Shown here: positions 11,498 to 24,489 of the stretch, one piece after another | Layout: every line of letters begins with the position of its first letter | Position numbering within the stretch: position 1 is the first letter of the stretch | Assembly: GCA_004154925.1 (NCBI GenBank) | Contig: QJNS01000743.1 | Coordinates: 124,378-188,377, forward strand | Length of the DNA stretch: 64,000 nt | Source: Monosporascus cannonballus | Lineage: Eukaryota; Ascomycota; Sordariomycetes; Xylariales | Reading direction: 5' to 3' | Position numbers and translations under genes: made by a program | The notes under the pieces: generated by a model | What the model was told of the DNA's origin: nothing | What the model saw: only the letters and a program-made list of their open reading frames with translations | The model's database searches: none

Positions 11498-11832
11498 TGT
11501 TATGATCTAATAGGCTCCGGCGTCGAGAAACGGTCGCAACAAGAAAATGACTAAGCTATGTGGGTCGAGTCACGTGATGGTTCGACAGGATTTATCGTAA
11601 AGCCTATAAAGCCAGGCTCGATAAGAATAGAAGAATTAAGATGTATATATTTATTATTTTCATAATTTTGATAGTTTTAATTTATAATATAATATCGTTA
11701 CCTGAGGCATCCTTCTCATTACATGACGTAATACGATTATTATATCCATTATTCAGATTTTTACGATATTTCTGTTAATATAAATCCGTACGATTAAGGT
11801 TTAATAATTAGTTAAATTGCTTAACCGTTATA
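11498..11832 (+). repeat. 5' LTR of element A
   Basis: It starts TGTTATGATC and ends ccgttata, the RIP form of ccgtcaca. It contains gtcacgtga (CACGTGA at 11571-11577) in U3 and the conserved block from tatatatttattattttc onward. It is partly RIP-mutated. Confidence 0.85.
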
Positions 11833-12682
11833 CGTCACAAGGTTTTATTTAATAATACCTTCAAATTTTGAACAATATCGTGAATATTATATTTATTAGT
11901 AAATAACCCGAACAGCCCATTTACCAGGTCCTTAATTGCTCGGACATTAAAATGGAATCCGAGGAGGAAAAGGAAAAGCCTTATTTTTTTTGTAAAGAAA
12001 TTTTCCAACGTCTGGATATTATAAACGAACGTGTTATTTAATTTGAAAAACATAATAATGATTTTACGACGTTTTTTTAAGCCGTTTATAAGAAACTTAA
12101 GAAAAAAAGGAAAGTTTTCGAAATCGAAAAACCTTTTCGAATAAGCCAAGTTATTTAGTTAAATTTTACCAAAGAATTAAAAAAGAGTTTTAAAGTTTTT
12201 AAGCCAGAACTTTTCGACGGAACCTTAATTAAGTTATAATTATTCTTAATTTAATGTCGAACATATTTTAAATATTTTTAATTCGATTTATTACGTTTAT
12301 TATATAAGTTAAATTCGTAATTAAATCATTTATCGGAAATACAGTTATTTAGTTCGAGCCCGTTATAAACAAGTACGTTATTTTATTAATCGAAAAACGA
12401 AACCTAAAAATGGTACGAATTTATAATAATTACAAATAATTCGAATAAATATTAATAAAAATTTTCGAAATAATAAACGAAAAAATAAAAGCCGAAATAT
12501 AGATTTAATAATTACGACAAAAAAGAAAAATATTTAATTACGGCAATATATTGGTTTAATTAGCCGTGAAATTAAATTAGAGATAAAAAATATTAATAAT
12601 TAAGTTTTTCGATAAACTGAAAAAAGAAATATAAGAAAAATATTTTCAATTTAATTAGCTTAATTATTTGTTAGATTATATT
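11833..12682 (+). pseudogene. Leader and gag fragment of element A
   Basis: This aligns with the first ~850 bp downstream of the 5' LTR of element B (from 17818): shared blocks include caggtccttaattgctcgga (11924) and gcaatatat (12544). Stops in every frame. It is cut off where the B' LTR begins. The open minus-strand frame in 11835-12149 is a shadow. Confidence 0.7.
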
Positions 12683-13056
12683 TCTTACGACCTGACAAGC
12701 CACGGCCTCCAGAAACGGTCGCAACGGAGAAGGCCAAAAATACTATATGGATCAGGTCACGTAATAGATCACCAATTCACTGGTAATAAGCCAATAAGCC
12801 GGATCATTAACTTACTAATGGTAATCCAGGTAAAAAAAAATATATACGCTTATTAATTCCATAATTTAAATAACTTTAATTTGTAATACTTATTAATACC
12901 AAATATTTGCATTATAATATCGTTACCCAAGGCACTTTTAGCATTACGAAACGTAATATGTTACTGTATCTATTACTCAGATTCCTATAATACTTCTGTT
13001 AACATAAACCCGTTAACTTAAGGTTTAATAATTGGTTAAACCGCTTAGCCGTTATA
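12683..13056 (+). repeat. 5' LTR of unit B'
   Basis: A 374-bp LTR of a different U3 subfamily (acgacctgacaagccacgg, then cagaaacggtcgcaac) but with the common R-U5 block. It ends gccgttata at 13056. The same leader sequence as after other 5' LTRs follows. I found no matching 3' LTR. Confidence 0.75.
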
Positions 13057-14980
13057 CGTTACAAGCTTTTATTTAATAATATTATTAAACTTTAAGCAAT
13101 ATTTAACATTATCAAAATATTAACCAGTATTTAAGAAACCCTTACTTAATAGCTTTAAATTCGAATTCGGGAATTAGAAAAAAAATTCGACAACTTAAGG
13201 CTACGTTACTTACCTAATCCTTTTTCGCTCGCATAAAGCCAAAAAAATCAGAACCTTACGATAAAAAAGGTAATCTTTAAACTTTTTTAACTTAAGTACA
13301 AATTTATCTTTGTTTTTTTAAATCTTAATAACCTAGCGGATATAGTCTTAATAATAAAAATATATTTAATAAAAAAATATGGTTAATTAATTTAAACTTA
13401 TTCTAAAAAAGTTTTTGGAAATAAAATAAATAAATAAATAAATTTTTATTAATAAAACTTTTTTAATTTATACCAATTTGGAAAATAAAGTACGTAATAA
13501 TTTCGGTAATCTGAATAAAAAACGATTAACGGTTTAATAACTTTTATAACTTTAATAAAAAAATCTGTATTTAAATATGCCGTAATTTTTAAAAATCTTA
13601 CGGTTAAGGCCGGATAAGTAAATAATAAAGCTGACGTTTTTATTAATATATTTTATGAAGGGTTAAAAATAATATAAAAAATAAAATTATTCGAATTAAG
13701 CGATTAGTTACTTTGGACCGGTATATTACAAAAATAATCAAAATTAATAATTAACAATTTGAAAAACGATAAAAAAAAGGGATAATATGCCTTATGTTCG
13801 GGATATAATAAGTTTAACCAAGGAAAAAAAAGACGTATCTTTTATTTTTTACGGAACGGCGCCAGAACCTATGGAACTTGGCGTTACTTACAAATAAGAT
13901 TAAAGCCAGATTTGATGTTTTAATTGCGGCAAAATAGGACATAAAGCTTATAAATACAAAAAACCCAAAAAACCATAATAAGATAATTAAATCCCTATAC
14001 CGGAAAAATAATTTAGGAATAATTAAAGAAATGATAACAAAACTATTAATATGATCCAAGTTAAATATATATTAAATTTACGACAAAAGGTTTAACCGGG
14101 ATTATTACGATAAGAAATTCGAAGAAAAATATAAAAAGCTAAAAAGTTAACTTAATAAGTATTGCGAATATAATAAAAAGCGTTATAAGGATGGTTATAC
14201 GAATACCGGAATTAAACAGAAAAACTTTGTCCCGGAATACCTAATTAATACGGTAAAATATACGCTATATATTATCGATAACGAAAATATCCCGATTACG
14301 AAAAATAGAAATAATATAATTACGTACGAATTATCCGAATATATTATAAAAGATTTGATTTTCCAAACCGTACCGGATATAATAAAAATAATAAGTAATA
14401 ATATTAATAATTTCGAATTATAAGCTTAAAAAATATTTAATAATTAACCGAAATAAAAAATTAACTTGAAAAAAAGTAATGCCCGTAGGAAAATCCTTTT
14501 TATTATTATAAATAATATAATTATTAAACGGAAAAAAAGTTAATTTAACGTACGGTAAAAAAATATTATTAAAAATTATTACGGATTTTTAATTTCAATT
14601 AATATTTATTACGGATCCCCCAAAAAAAGCTATTAAAAAATACGTTAGTTTACAGAAAATCTTTAAAACGATAATTAAAATAACGTATAATAAGATATAG
14701 TTACAAATATAAGAAAATAATTTATTAAATAAAGAAAAAAATTACAAAAAAATTAAGAATAATTAATACGGTTTAAAGGAACAATACGCCGACAATAATA
14801 ACAAATATAATAACTTAATACATTAAACGAAAAAATATAAATAAAGTTTAACAAATTCAAATGGGAATTTAAAAAAAAGGTTATTTATAAAAAAGCCGCA
14901 AAATAACGAAACCTAGAGGAATTAAAAGAAATTTTTTAAAAGGGCTTTAAATACGATAATAAAAAACGTTAACGACCTTA
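13057..14980 (+). pseudogene. Gag region of unit B'
   Basis: RIP-mutated gag. A retroviral-type zinc knuckle is still readable at 13916-13957 as C-F-N-C-G-K-I-G-H-K-A-Y-K-Y, where the last cysteine has become tyrosine (TGY to TAY). Stops abound. The minus-strand open frame at 13814-14059 is a shadow. Gag would package the element RNA. Confidence 0.75.
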
Positions 14981-14985
14981 TTACT

Positions 14986-15207
14986 TTGGACATACCAATC
15001 GGAACGTACTGGTATATTGTAATAATAAATTACGGAGCTCTGGGCGGAAATTATATTGTACCAGATATAATCAATAAATTTAGATTATTATGGAGATATA
15101 AGTTAAAACCTTATATAGCGACGAATGCCGAAAATCAGGAATTTATTTACGATAACGAAAAAATTATATGCGAAATTAATTATTTCGAAATTTTTATTAA
15201 AGGATGA
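14986..15207 (+). pseudogene. Aspartic protease relic of unit B'
   Basis: A 73-residue open stretch resembling the pepsin-type protease of Gypsy polyproteins: IPIGTYWYIVIINYGALGG then YIVPDIINKF. The catalytic Asp-Cys/Ser-Gly triad reads N-Y-G here. Both changes are G-to-A on the coding strand, as RIP would cause. In element B the same site reads N-C-G. Not functional. Confidence 0.7.
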
Positions 15208-15699
15208 TATTAAACGGTTAATTTCGATATCGTTTTATTCGGGAATTACGATATAATCTTAAGATTACTATAAATATGCCAGTACGGAATTTTGATTAAT
15301 AACGGAACTAATTAGGTAAAGTTCGCCTTATACCTTATTAGCAGATAAAAAAAGAAAAAATTAAAATCTTAATATTCGATCGATAATAGCGATAAATATA
15401 GGCATAAAGATACGATAAATATTTTATTACCTAAAAAAATAAGATATAAAAAAGAAAACGGATATCTAAAAAATACGACATATTATTATTATTATTAAAA
15501 CGAAATTAAAGTAATTAAATAACGATTTAGAATAATAAAAACAGTAATCCAAAAAGTTAAAAAATTTGATTAATATACCATTATAATATTATAGATATAA
15601 ATAGCTTTTTAAAAGGGAGCTTGATACGAAATTACCAAAATACAGCGAATAGGATTATAAGATAATTTTTAAAAAAGGATTTTCGACAAAGTTTTACCC

Positions 15700-16330
15700 C
15701 ATCTATAATCTTAACGGAAACGAATTACGCATTTTTAAAAAATACCTGGAAAATTGGTTATAAAAAATGGATTCGATTTTCGAAATTACTAACAGGATAT
15801 TTTATATTTTTCGTACTTAAAAAGAACGAAAAATTACGACTTATAGTTAATTCTCGACAACTGAATAATATTATCGTTAAAAATCGAATATTATTACCCC
15901 TGATTATAAAAATAAAAAACTCATTTTACGTAGCTAAATAATTTATAATATTAAATTTTAAAAATAAATATAACCTTATTAAAATTAAGAAAGAATACGA
16001 ATAAAAAATAACTTTTAAAACGAAATATGAATTATTTAAGTATTTGGTTATATTAATGGCATTAACGAACGTATTAATAATGTTTTAACGGATAATAAAA
16101 TATATATTACGAAATATTTCGATATTTTAGTTATTTGTTATTTTGACGATTTTTTTATTTTTTTCGAAACGGAAAAAGCATATGCAAAATATGTTCATAA
16201 AGTTTTTCAAGTTTTATATAACGTAAGGTTATTTGTTAATACGAAAAACAGTTAATTTTATATATAAAAAATGAAATATCTGAAATATATAATTATCTTA
16301 AGATATATTAGAATAAATGTTAAAAATATT
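15700..16330 (+). pseudogene. Reverse transcriptase relic of unit B'
   Basis: Conceptual translation shows the RT order: a KNEKLRLIVNSRQLNNI segment (DYRQLN motif), LLPLI, FKNKYNLIKIK, FKTKYELFKYLVI, and the catalytic box as CYFDDFFIF (YFDD at 16139-16150). Stops interrupt it. The YxDD aspartates survive here, unlike in elements B, D, E and L. Confidence 0.8.
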
Positions 16331-16499
16331 GCTGCAGTTATAAAATGGCAGATGCTAACGATAATTAAGTATGTATAGGTTTTTTTGGATTCGTTAATTA
16401 TTATAGGAAATTTATTCGAAATTCTAGCAGAATAGTTATACCTTTAACTAATTTTACGAAAAAAAAGTTTAAATGGGCGCCAGAAACGAAAAAAGCATT

Positions 16500-16960
16500 T
16501 TATAATATTAAGGATGCGATTATTAGCGAATTAATGTTAATTATGTACGATATAAACTGCCCCGTTAAGCTAAAAACCGATATTTTGAATTACGTATCAA
16601 ACGTAATAATCGGATAGTGATATAATTAAGATAAATTATACCTTATTATACTCTTTTCGTATAAATTAAAAAAAGCCACATTTAATTACGGTATCCCAGA
16701 TAAGGAATTTATGGTTATTATTATGGCATTTCGAAAGTTTAGGTATTTCCTAAAGAGAAATTTGTACTAGGTTATGGTTTATATAGATTATTAAAATTTT
16801 ACCCGATTTATTACGATTAGGGAATATACTGGACGATAACTTTATTACACGAAAAAATTAGCGAATTTCGATTTCGTTATTATTTATAAAAAGGGATCAG
16901 AAAATGGCAAAACAAATGCCCTAAGCAGGCGACCAAAGTTCGAAAAAAAAATTGGTTAAA
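16500..16960 (+). pseudogene. RNase H relic of unit B'
   Basis: A KTDIL-N start (LxTDAS motif) is followed by FSYKLKKATFNYGIPDKEFMVIIMAF, which matches the FxSRKLSPAExNYxIxDKELLAI region of Gypsy RNase H. Stops interrupt it. It degrades the RNA strand during element replication. Confidence 0.75.
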
Positions 16961-17430
16961 GTTAGCTATATAATTTTCGATATTATTATAAAAAGATATT
17001 TACGCCCGCGATAAAGTATAATAATTCGAGCAGTACTTTTCGATATAAATTAAAACATTTAATAATATAATAACGGTTTTTCAGAAAACTAAAAAATAAA
17101 TAAAATATAAATTCTAAAAAATATTAAAAGAATTTAATACGAAACATATACGAATATTAGCTACATAAATACCCAGGGATCTACAAAATCCTAAAACAGC
17201 TTTAACGCATATATTCCTTGCCTAAAATAAAATTAACGGTATAAAAAGTTATATAGCAATATGATATTTACGCTAGAACGAAAGTACGACGATATAAGCT
17301 ATACGGAGAATTACAGCCATTACTAGTCGCAAAGCGACTATGATATTTAATCATATTCGACTTTATTACTAAATTTCCTATGTTAAAAGATCCAGTTCTA
17401 GGAATATATTATGATAGTATTTTTGTAATC

Positions 17431-17817
17431 TGTCATGGCCCAACGAGCCACGGTCTTCAGAAACGGTCTGTCATGACCCAACCACAAGCGCGCGGTGGGA
17501 CAGGTCACGTGATGGATTACCAACTCACTGGTGGTAAGCCAGTGAGCCGGATCACCAACTTACTGATGGTGAGCCAGTAAGCCGGATTACTAACTTATTA
17601 ATAGTAAGCCAATAAGCTGGATCAAGATATATAAGCTTATTATTTCCATAATTTAAATAGCTTTAATTTGCCATATAATATCGTTACCTAAAGCACCCTT
17701 AGAATTACAAAACATATTACGTTATTATATTTATTATTTAAATTCTTACGATATTCTTATTAATATAAATCCGTACGATTAAGGTTTAATAATTAATTAA
17801 ACCTTTTAACCGTTATA
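17431..17817 (+). repeat. 5' LTR of element B with U3 tandem repeats
   Basis: 387 bp, starting TGTCATGGCCCAACGAGCC. U3 is well preserved: CACGTGA at 17506-17512, then three 35-bp tandem units at 17514-17548, 17549-17583 and 17584-17618, then a TATA-like atatataagc near 17627. Each unit carries an internal inverted repeat (CTCACTGG / CCAGTGAG in unit 1). RIP is heavier in the 3' half. Confidence 0.9.
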
Positions 17818-19751
17818 CGTTATAAGTTTTTGTTTAATAATATTATTAGATTTTAAATAATACTACCGATAATATATTTATTAGCAAGCAGTTTAAATAA
17901 CCTACTTACTAGGTCCTTAATTACTCGGATATTAAAATAAAATTTAAGAAAAAAAAGAAAAACATCGCCTTTTTCGCGAAAAACTTTTATAACGTCTAAA
18001 TATCATAAATAAACGTATTATCCAGCTTAAAAAACAATAACGATCTTACGATATCCATTTAAGCTATTTACAAAAAACTTAAAAAAAGGGAAAATTTTCG
18101 AAACCGGGAACCGTTTTTAAATAAGTTAAGTTATTTAGCTAAATTTTATTAAGGAATTAAAAAAATCTTTAAACTTTTTAAGCTAAACTTTTTCGACGGA
18201 ATTTTGATTAAATTATAATTATTTTTAATTTAATACTAAATATATTTTAAGTATTTTTCATTTAATTTATTACGTTTATTACACGAATTAAATTCGTAAT
18301 TAAAAAATTTATCGGAAATATAATTATTTAGTTCGAACCTATTATAAAAATATATTACTTTATTAATTAAATAACGAATTCTGAAACTAAGACGAATTTA
18401 TATTAATTACGAATATAATAAATAAATATTAAAGAAAATTATCGAAATAATAAACATAAAAATAAAAGCCAAAATATAAATTTAAAAATGACGATAAAAA
18501 ATTTATATCTAATTACGGCAATATATGAATTTTATTAAGCAATAAATTAAATTAAAGCTAAAAAATATTAATAATTACGTTTTTCGATTATTTAAAAAAT
18601 ATACAAAAAGTTTTTCAAATTTAATTAACCTAATTATTTATCGGATTATATTATTATAATAATTAAGATTAACGATTGATAATACGTATAACGTATTAAA
18701 AATACCAAAAGAGAAAATAATAACAAATCCCGACATATGGCTAATACTAGCGCTCCTCGACGTAATAACACTTTTTACGGCACAAAACCAGGACCCATAG
18801 AACTAGGAATTACTTACAAAAAGGACTGGAACCAGACCAAATGCTATAATTGCAACAAAATGGGATATAAGGCAACATGGTATAAAGGACCTAAAAAACC
18901 CCGTCAAGATAACTGAAAACCTATATCTAAGGGACAACCCAAAAAGAACCAGAAGAACGAAAACAAATTTATCAACATAATTCAACCTAAGTACATACTA
19001 AGTCATCTATGGCGAAAAGCATAATAAGGGCCATTACGACAAGAAATTCGACAAATAATACGAAAAGCTAGAAAACTAACTTAATAAATATTGCGAATAT
19101 AATAAGAAACGTTATAAGGATAATTACGCGAACATTAAAATTAGGTAAAAAGGGCCTGTCCCGGAACCCTTAATCGACACAGCAGAATATATACTATATA
19201 TTGTCGACGACGAAAATATCCCGATTACGAAAAATAAAAATAATATATCTACGAACAAATTACCCGTATATATTACGAAGGATATGATTTTCCAAACCGA
19301 ACGGGAAATAATAAAAATAATAAATAATAAAATCGATATTTTCGATCCATAACCCTAGAAAATGTTCTATAACTGCTCGAAATAAAAGGCTAGTTTGGAA
19401 AAAATAATACTTATAGGAAAACCCTTTTTATTATTATGAGTAATACGATTATCAAACGGAAAGAAGTTAATCCAGCGTATAATGAAAAAATATTATTAAA
19501 AAATTATTATAAATCTTTATTTCAATTAATATTTATTATAGATCTTTACCAAAAAAATTAATACAATTCGAAAGAAAATACGCCGTTAATAACGACAAAT
19601 ATAAAAACTTAACGCGTTAAATAAACAAACATAAACAAAGTTCGATAAATTCGAAAAGGAATTAAAAAAAGTTACTAATAAAAAAGCCGCAAAATAACGA
19701 AACTCAAAAAAGTCAGGAAAAATTCCTAAAAAAGACTTTAAACGCGACGAT
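17818..19751 (+). pseudogene. Leader and gag region of element B
   Basis: Homologous to 11833-12682 (A) and, further on, to B' gag. A zinc knuckle relic at 18842-18883 reads C-Y-N-C-N-K-M-G-Y-K-A-T-W-Y: the histidine and last cysteine have become tyrosine by C-to-T and G-to-A changes. Many stops. It ends at the insertion site of solo LTR C. Confidence 0.75.
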
Positions 19752-19756
19752 AAAAA

Positions 19757-20125
19757 TGTGACGAGCTATGCGGTTTAACCAACTATTAAACCTTAAGTCG
19801 ACGGGTTTATGTTGGCAGGAGTATCGTGGGAATCTGAACAATAGATACAGTAATATGTCACGTCTCGTAATTCCAAGGGTGCCTTGGGTAACGATGTTGT
19901 ATTGCAAGCTGAAGCTATCTAAACTATGGAATTAATAAGCGTATATCTTCATAGATTAATTGGATTTTCATTGGATCTCGACGTTGTTACAGATCCAATA
20001 CCATTGGATTCGGTTGGTTCCGTATGGATTCATTTGGATCTTGATGCCAAGAAAGATCCAAATTACGTGACCCCTTTTTGTGGGTCCGACCGTCTTTGTG
20101 GCCGATTTTGGGTTGGGTCATAACA
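19757..20125 (-). mobile_element. Solo LTR 'C', almost free of RIP
   Basis: 369 bp in minus orientation: TGTGACGAGC... to ...GGGTCATAACA, flanked by the 5-bp duplication aaaaa (19752-19756 and 20126-20130). The interrupted sequence reads gacgataaaaa-ccgttaat, as in the homologous site in B' (about 14955). Base composition is normal, in contrast to the RIP-mutated element B around it. U3 has repeated ttggatc/gatccaa words. Short open frames inside (19713-19907 minus, 19926-20123 plus) are LTR sequence, not genes. Confidence 0.92.
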
Positions 20126-20130
20126 AAAAA

Positions 20131-23100
20131 CCGTTAATAATTTTATCACTCTAGATATACGAATCGGAACATACTGGTATACCGTAATAATAAATTGCGG
20201 AGCTTTAGGCGGAAATTATATTATATTAGATATAATTAATAAATTCAAATTACTATAAAGATATAAGTTAAAACCTTTTATAACAACGAATATCGAAAGT
20301 TAGAAATTTGCTTACGATAACAAAAAAATTATACGCGAAATTAATTATTTCGAAAATTTTATTTAAAGCCGAGACTAAATAGTCGATTTCGATATCGTTT
20401 TACTTAAAAATTATAATATGATCTTAGGATTATTATAAATACGTTAGTACGAAATTTTGATTAACGGAAAAACTAGCCAAGTAAAATTTGCTTTATTCCT
20501 TATTAATAAAGGAAAATAATTAAGATCTTAATATTCGATCGATGATAGCGACATATACAGATTTAAGAATATGATAAAAACCTTATTACTTAAAAGAATA
20601 AAATATAAAAAGATGAACATTAAAGAAAAATACGACTTTTTATTATTACTATCAGAATAAAACTAAAGCAACTAAATAATAATTTAAAATAACAACAGCC
20701 TCAAAGTTAAAAAATCTAACCAATATATTACTATAATACCATAAATACGACCCGCTTTTTTGAAAAAAACTTGATACGAAATCACCAAAACATAATAAAT
20801 AAAACCATAAAATAATTCTTAAAAAAGATCTTCGACGAAGTTTTATCTTATTTACAATCTTAACGGCAACGAATTACGTACTTTTAGAGAATATCTAGAA
20901 AATCGGTTATAAAAAAGATAAATTTAACCTTCGAAATTACTAGCAAAATATCTTATGTTTTTCGTATCTAAAAAAACGAAAAGTTATAACTTATGATTAA
21001 TTACCGACAACTAAACGATATCATCGTTAAAAATCGAACATTATTACCCCTAATTACAAAAATAAAAAACCAACTTTACGGAGCCAAATGATTCATAGTA
21101 TTCGATCTTAAAAATAAATATAACTTTATTAGAATTAAGAAAAATACGAATAAAAATAATCTTCAAAACGAAATACGGATTATTTAAATATTTGGTTATA
21201 TTAATAGGACTTAGAAACGTACCAGCAACTTTCTAACTGATAATAAACCATGTATTACGATAATACCTCGATATTTTTGTCGTATATTACATTAACGATA
21301 TCCTTATTTTCTTAGAAACGGAAAAATTATACCCAAAATACGTTTATAAAGTGTTTTAAGCTTTATAAAACGTAAGGTTACTTATTAACGCAGAAAAAAA
21401 ATTTAATTCCATAAACAAAAAGTAAAATATTTGGAACATATTATTATTCCAGGATATATTAAGATAAACACCACAAAACTCGCTCCAGTTACGGAATAAC
21501 AGACGCCAACTATAATTAAAAAGGTATAGACATTCCTTAGATTTGTCAATTACTACAGAAAATTTATTCGAAATTTCAGCAAAATAACTATACCTTTAAC
21601 GAACCTTGCGAAAAGAAAAGTTAAATAAACGCCAGATACGAAAAAGGCGTTTTAGAATATTAAGAATATAATTATTAATAAATTAATATTAATTATGTAT
21701 AATTTAAACCACCTCATTAAATTAAAAACAAATATTTTAAATTATCTATTAAACTTAATAATTAAATAACGAAATAATTAAAATAAATTGTACCTTATCA
21801 CATTTTTTCGTACAAATTAAAAAATTCGAATTTAATTACGGCATTTTATATAAGGATTTATGGCGATTATTATGGCATCTAAAGAATTTAAATATTTCTT
21901 AAAGGGAAATTTATACCAAATCAAAATTTATACGGATTATCAAAATCTTATTCGATTTATTACGACTGAGAAACTTACAAAATAATAACTTCGTTACGCG
22001 GAAAAATTGGCGAATTTCGATTTCGTTATTATCCATAGAAAAGGCTTAAAGAACGGCAGAGCAAATACTTTAAGCAAACGACCAGACCTCGAAAAAATAT
22101 TAGTCAAAGTTAGCCATATAATTTTTGATATTATTATAAAAAGATATTTACGTTAATAACAGATTGCGATAATTCGGGTAATACCTTTTGACATATATCA
22201 GAAGATCTCGCAATATAACGATAAGTTTCTAAAAAACTAAAAAACGGATGAAATACAAATTCTAGAAAAATATTAAAAAGATTTAATACGAAATATATAC
22301 AAATATTACCTATACGAATATCCAGAGATTTATAAAACCTGAAAAAAATTTCGACGCATATACTTTTTTTTAAAAAATAAAATTAACCGTACAAAAATTA
22401 TATAATACTACGATATTTACGCTAAAACGAAATTATAATAATATAAGCCATACGGAAAATTACAGCTATTATTAATCGCGGAACGACCATAATATTTAGT
22501 TATATTTAACTTTATTATTAAGCTTTTTATGCCAAAAACTCTAGTTACGGAAATGTATGATAATAATATTTTCGTAATCGTTGCCCGATTTACGAAAGTT
22601 TCTTATTTTTTACCATATTACGAAAATACAAACGCCGAACAAATAATATATATTTTTAAGATATATATTTAATATCTATTTGTTATTAATAAATATTATC
22701 TTAAATAAAAGATTATTATTTGTATTTAAATGTTGGCAAAGCCTTATAATATAGATTTGTCTAAATTACAAATTATTTAACCTATTTAAACCTTAAATAA
22801 ATGAATAAACGGAACGAATAAACCAAATTTTAGAAACCTATTTATAATATTACATTAATTACGAACAAAATAATTAAGTTAAAAATTACTAATTATATAA
22901 TTAATTCATAATATTAATTATTACGAAAATATTAAAATAATACTTATAAATGAAAATTTTGGTTTTATTTGAGAAATTTACAAAATAATACATAATAACA
23001 ATTTAATTAATGTGAAAAAAATCTTTATAATAAAATAATTACGATAATTATATTAAAAAAATAAAAATAGGACTGGAATTCGTATATAATCAGATAGGCA

Positions 23101-23530
23101 AATATTATAACCAGAAAAAATTAAAAACCCCAATTTTTTTTAAAAAAATTTTCTTCGTTATCAAAAATATTTAGACAAAATGGCCTAACAAAAAACTTGA
23201 TTTCAAATATATCGGTCCATACAATATCGCTAAAAAATTTCAGAAAATAATTATTAATTAAATTTTCCATCGAAAATCAATCTTTATCTAATTTTTTACG
23301 TTTTCTTATTCGAATTAGGAATAAATATTATTAGAATATATATAACATAAAATAATATGGAAATAGAAAACGAATAAATATATAAGGTAGAAAAAATTCT
23401 CGATATACGAAAACAAAACGGATTTACCCAGTACTTAATTAAGTAAAAAAACATCCGGATTTCGAAAACACCTAGAAATTTGATAAAAACCTTATTAACG
23501 TTTAACGCTTGTTAAAGAACTTTTACCAAT
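20131..23530 (+). pseudogene. pol region of element B (protease to chromodomain)
   Basis: Protease near 20160-20370 (N-C-G in place of D-C-G). RT about 20880-21440, with the catalytic box at 21288-21299 reading YIND (first Asp lost by G-to-A). RNase H about 21720-22080. Integrase about 22500-23300, including RFTKVSYFLPYYENTNAEQ (the VDRFTKxxHFxP...TAEQ motif). A chromodomain follows at about 23400-23520 (FTQYLIK-KNI-IS). Stops throughout. The chromodomain places the element among Tf1/MAGGY-like chromodomain Gypsy elements, whose integrases target heterochromatin. Confidence 0.82.
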
Positions 23531-24137
23531 AATAACGAAATCACTCGAAATAATAGCATTTTAATTTAAAAAATCAAAAAAGAAAGTTCTTAATTTACTA
23601 TGCTCTAATTAATAACGTTTATCCTATTTAAAACCTATATTTTAATTATAAATTTTAATTCCAATTAGATAAAGTTAATAAAATAGTCCAAAAATTGAAA
23701 AACGCAATTAACCAGTTTCGCACCTTAGGATTAATAGTACTGGCGCTAATGGCATATACGAAAAAAACGCGCAAAAATTTCGGATAAAGAATTTTTGACC
23801 ATTAACTTTTCCTTTTTTAATTTTTTCGACTTTGCGATATAACGATTAATTATAAAAATAGAGATTTTTATCTCGTCGTACGAATAACCTTAACGAATAT
23901 ATTTCTTATAATAAAAAACCTCGTCCGTTCTTTGACAATTAAGCTGCCGAACGGAATAGAAAAAATAAAATATTACGTTCAAACTTTCGAATTTAATTAA
24001 ATTAACTAGGGCACCTTGCTTTTCGGATTTGCGAAAACGGCGTTTAGATATACCGGAAAATATATTAAATAAACGTAAAAAGCTTATCGAAAAAAAAAGG
24101 AAATCTTAAGAACAAAATTTGTAAAAAGGGAAAATCA
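23531..24137 (+). other. 3' untranslated tail of element B
   Basis: About 600 bp between the chromodomain and the 3' LTR, RIP-mutated, with no recognised domain. A purine-rich run (gggaaaatcatg, about 24129-24139) directly before the LTR could be the polypurine tract. Confidence 0.5.
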
Positions 24138-24489
24138 TGTGATAGCCTAACGAACTACGGTTTCCAAAAACGGTTTATTATAACCTAACCATAAACGCGC
24201 GGTAAAAGAGGTTACGTAATAAATTACTACCTTATTGGTAATAAGATAATAAACCGGAATATTTATTTATTAATAATAAGCCAGTAAATTAAATTAAAAT
24301 ATATACGTTTATTATTTTTATAATTTAAATAAATTTAATCTGTAATATAATATTATTATTTAAAGTACTTTTGGAATTACGAGACGTAACATATTACTGT
24401 ATTTATTGCTCAGATTCCCACTATACTTCTGCTAACATAAACCCGTACGACTAAGGTTTAATAGTTGGTTAAACCCCCTAGCCGTCACA
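24138..24489 (+). repeat. 3' LTR of element B
   Basis: 352 bp, starting TGTGATAGCCTAACGAACT and ending ccccctagccgtcaca. It carries only two 35-bp U3 units, so it is exactly 35 bp shorter than the 5' LTR. U3 is RIP-mutated, while the last 100 bp are nearly clean. Confidence 0.88.

Larger units (their letters stand above)
17431..24489 (+). mobile_element. Complete chromodomain Gypsy element 'B'
   Basis: 5' LTR 17431-17817, 3' LTR 24138-24489, flanked by a perfect 5-bp target duplication taatc (17426-17430 and 24490-24494). It is inserted in the integrase region of B', whose reading resumes exactly after the duplication. The order gag, protease, RT, RNase H, integrase, chromodomain is intact, but the body is RIP-mutated. 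Solo LTR C (19757-20125) interrupts it after gag, so the element itself is about 6.7 kb. Confidence 0.92.
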
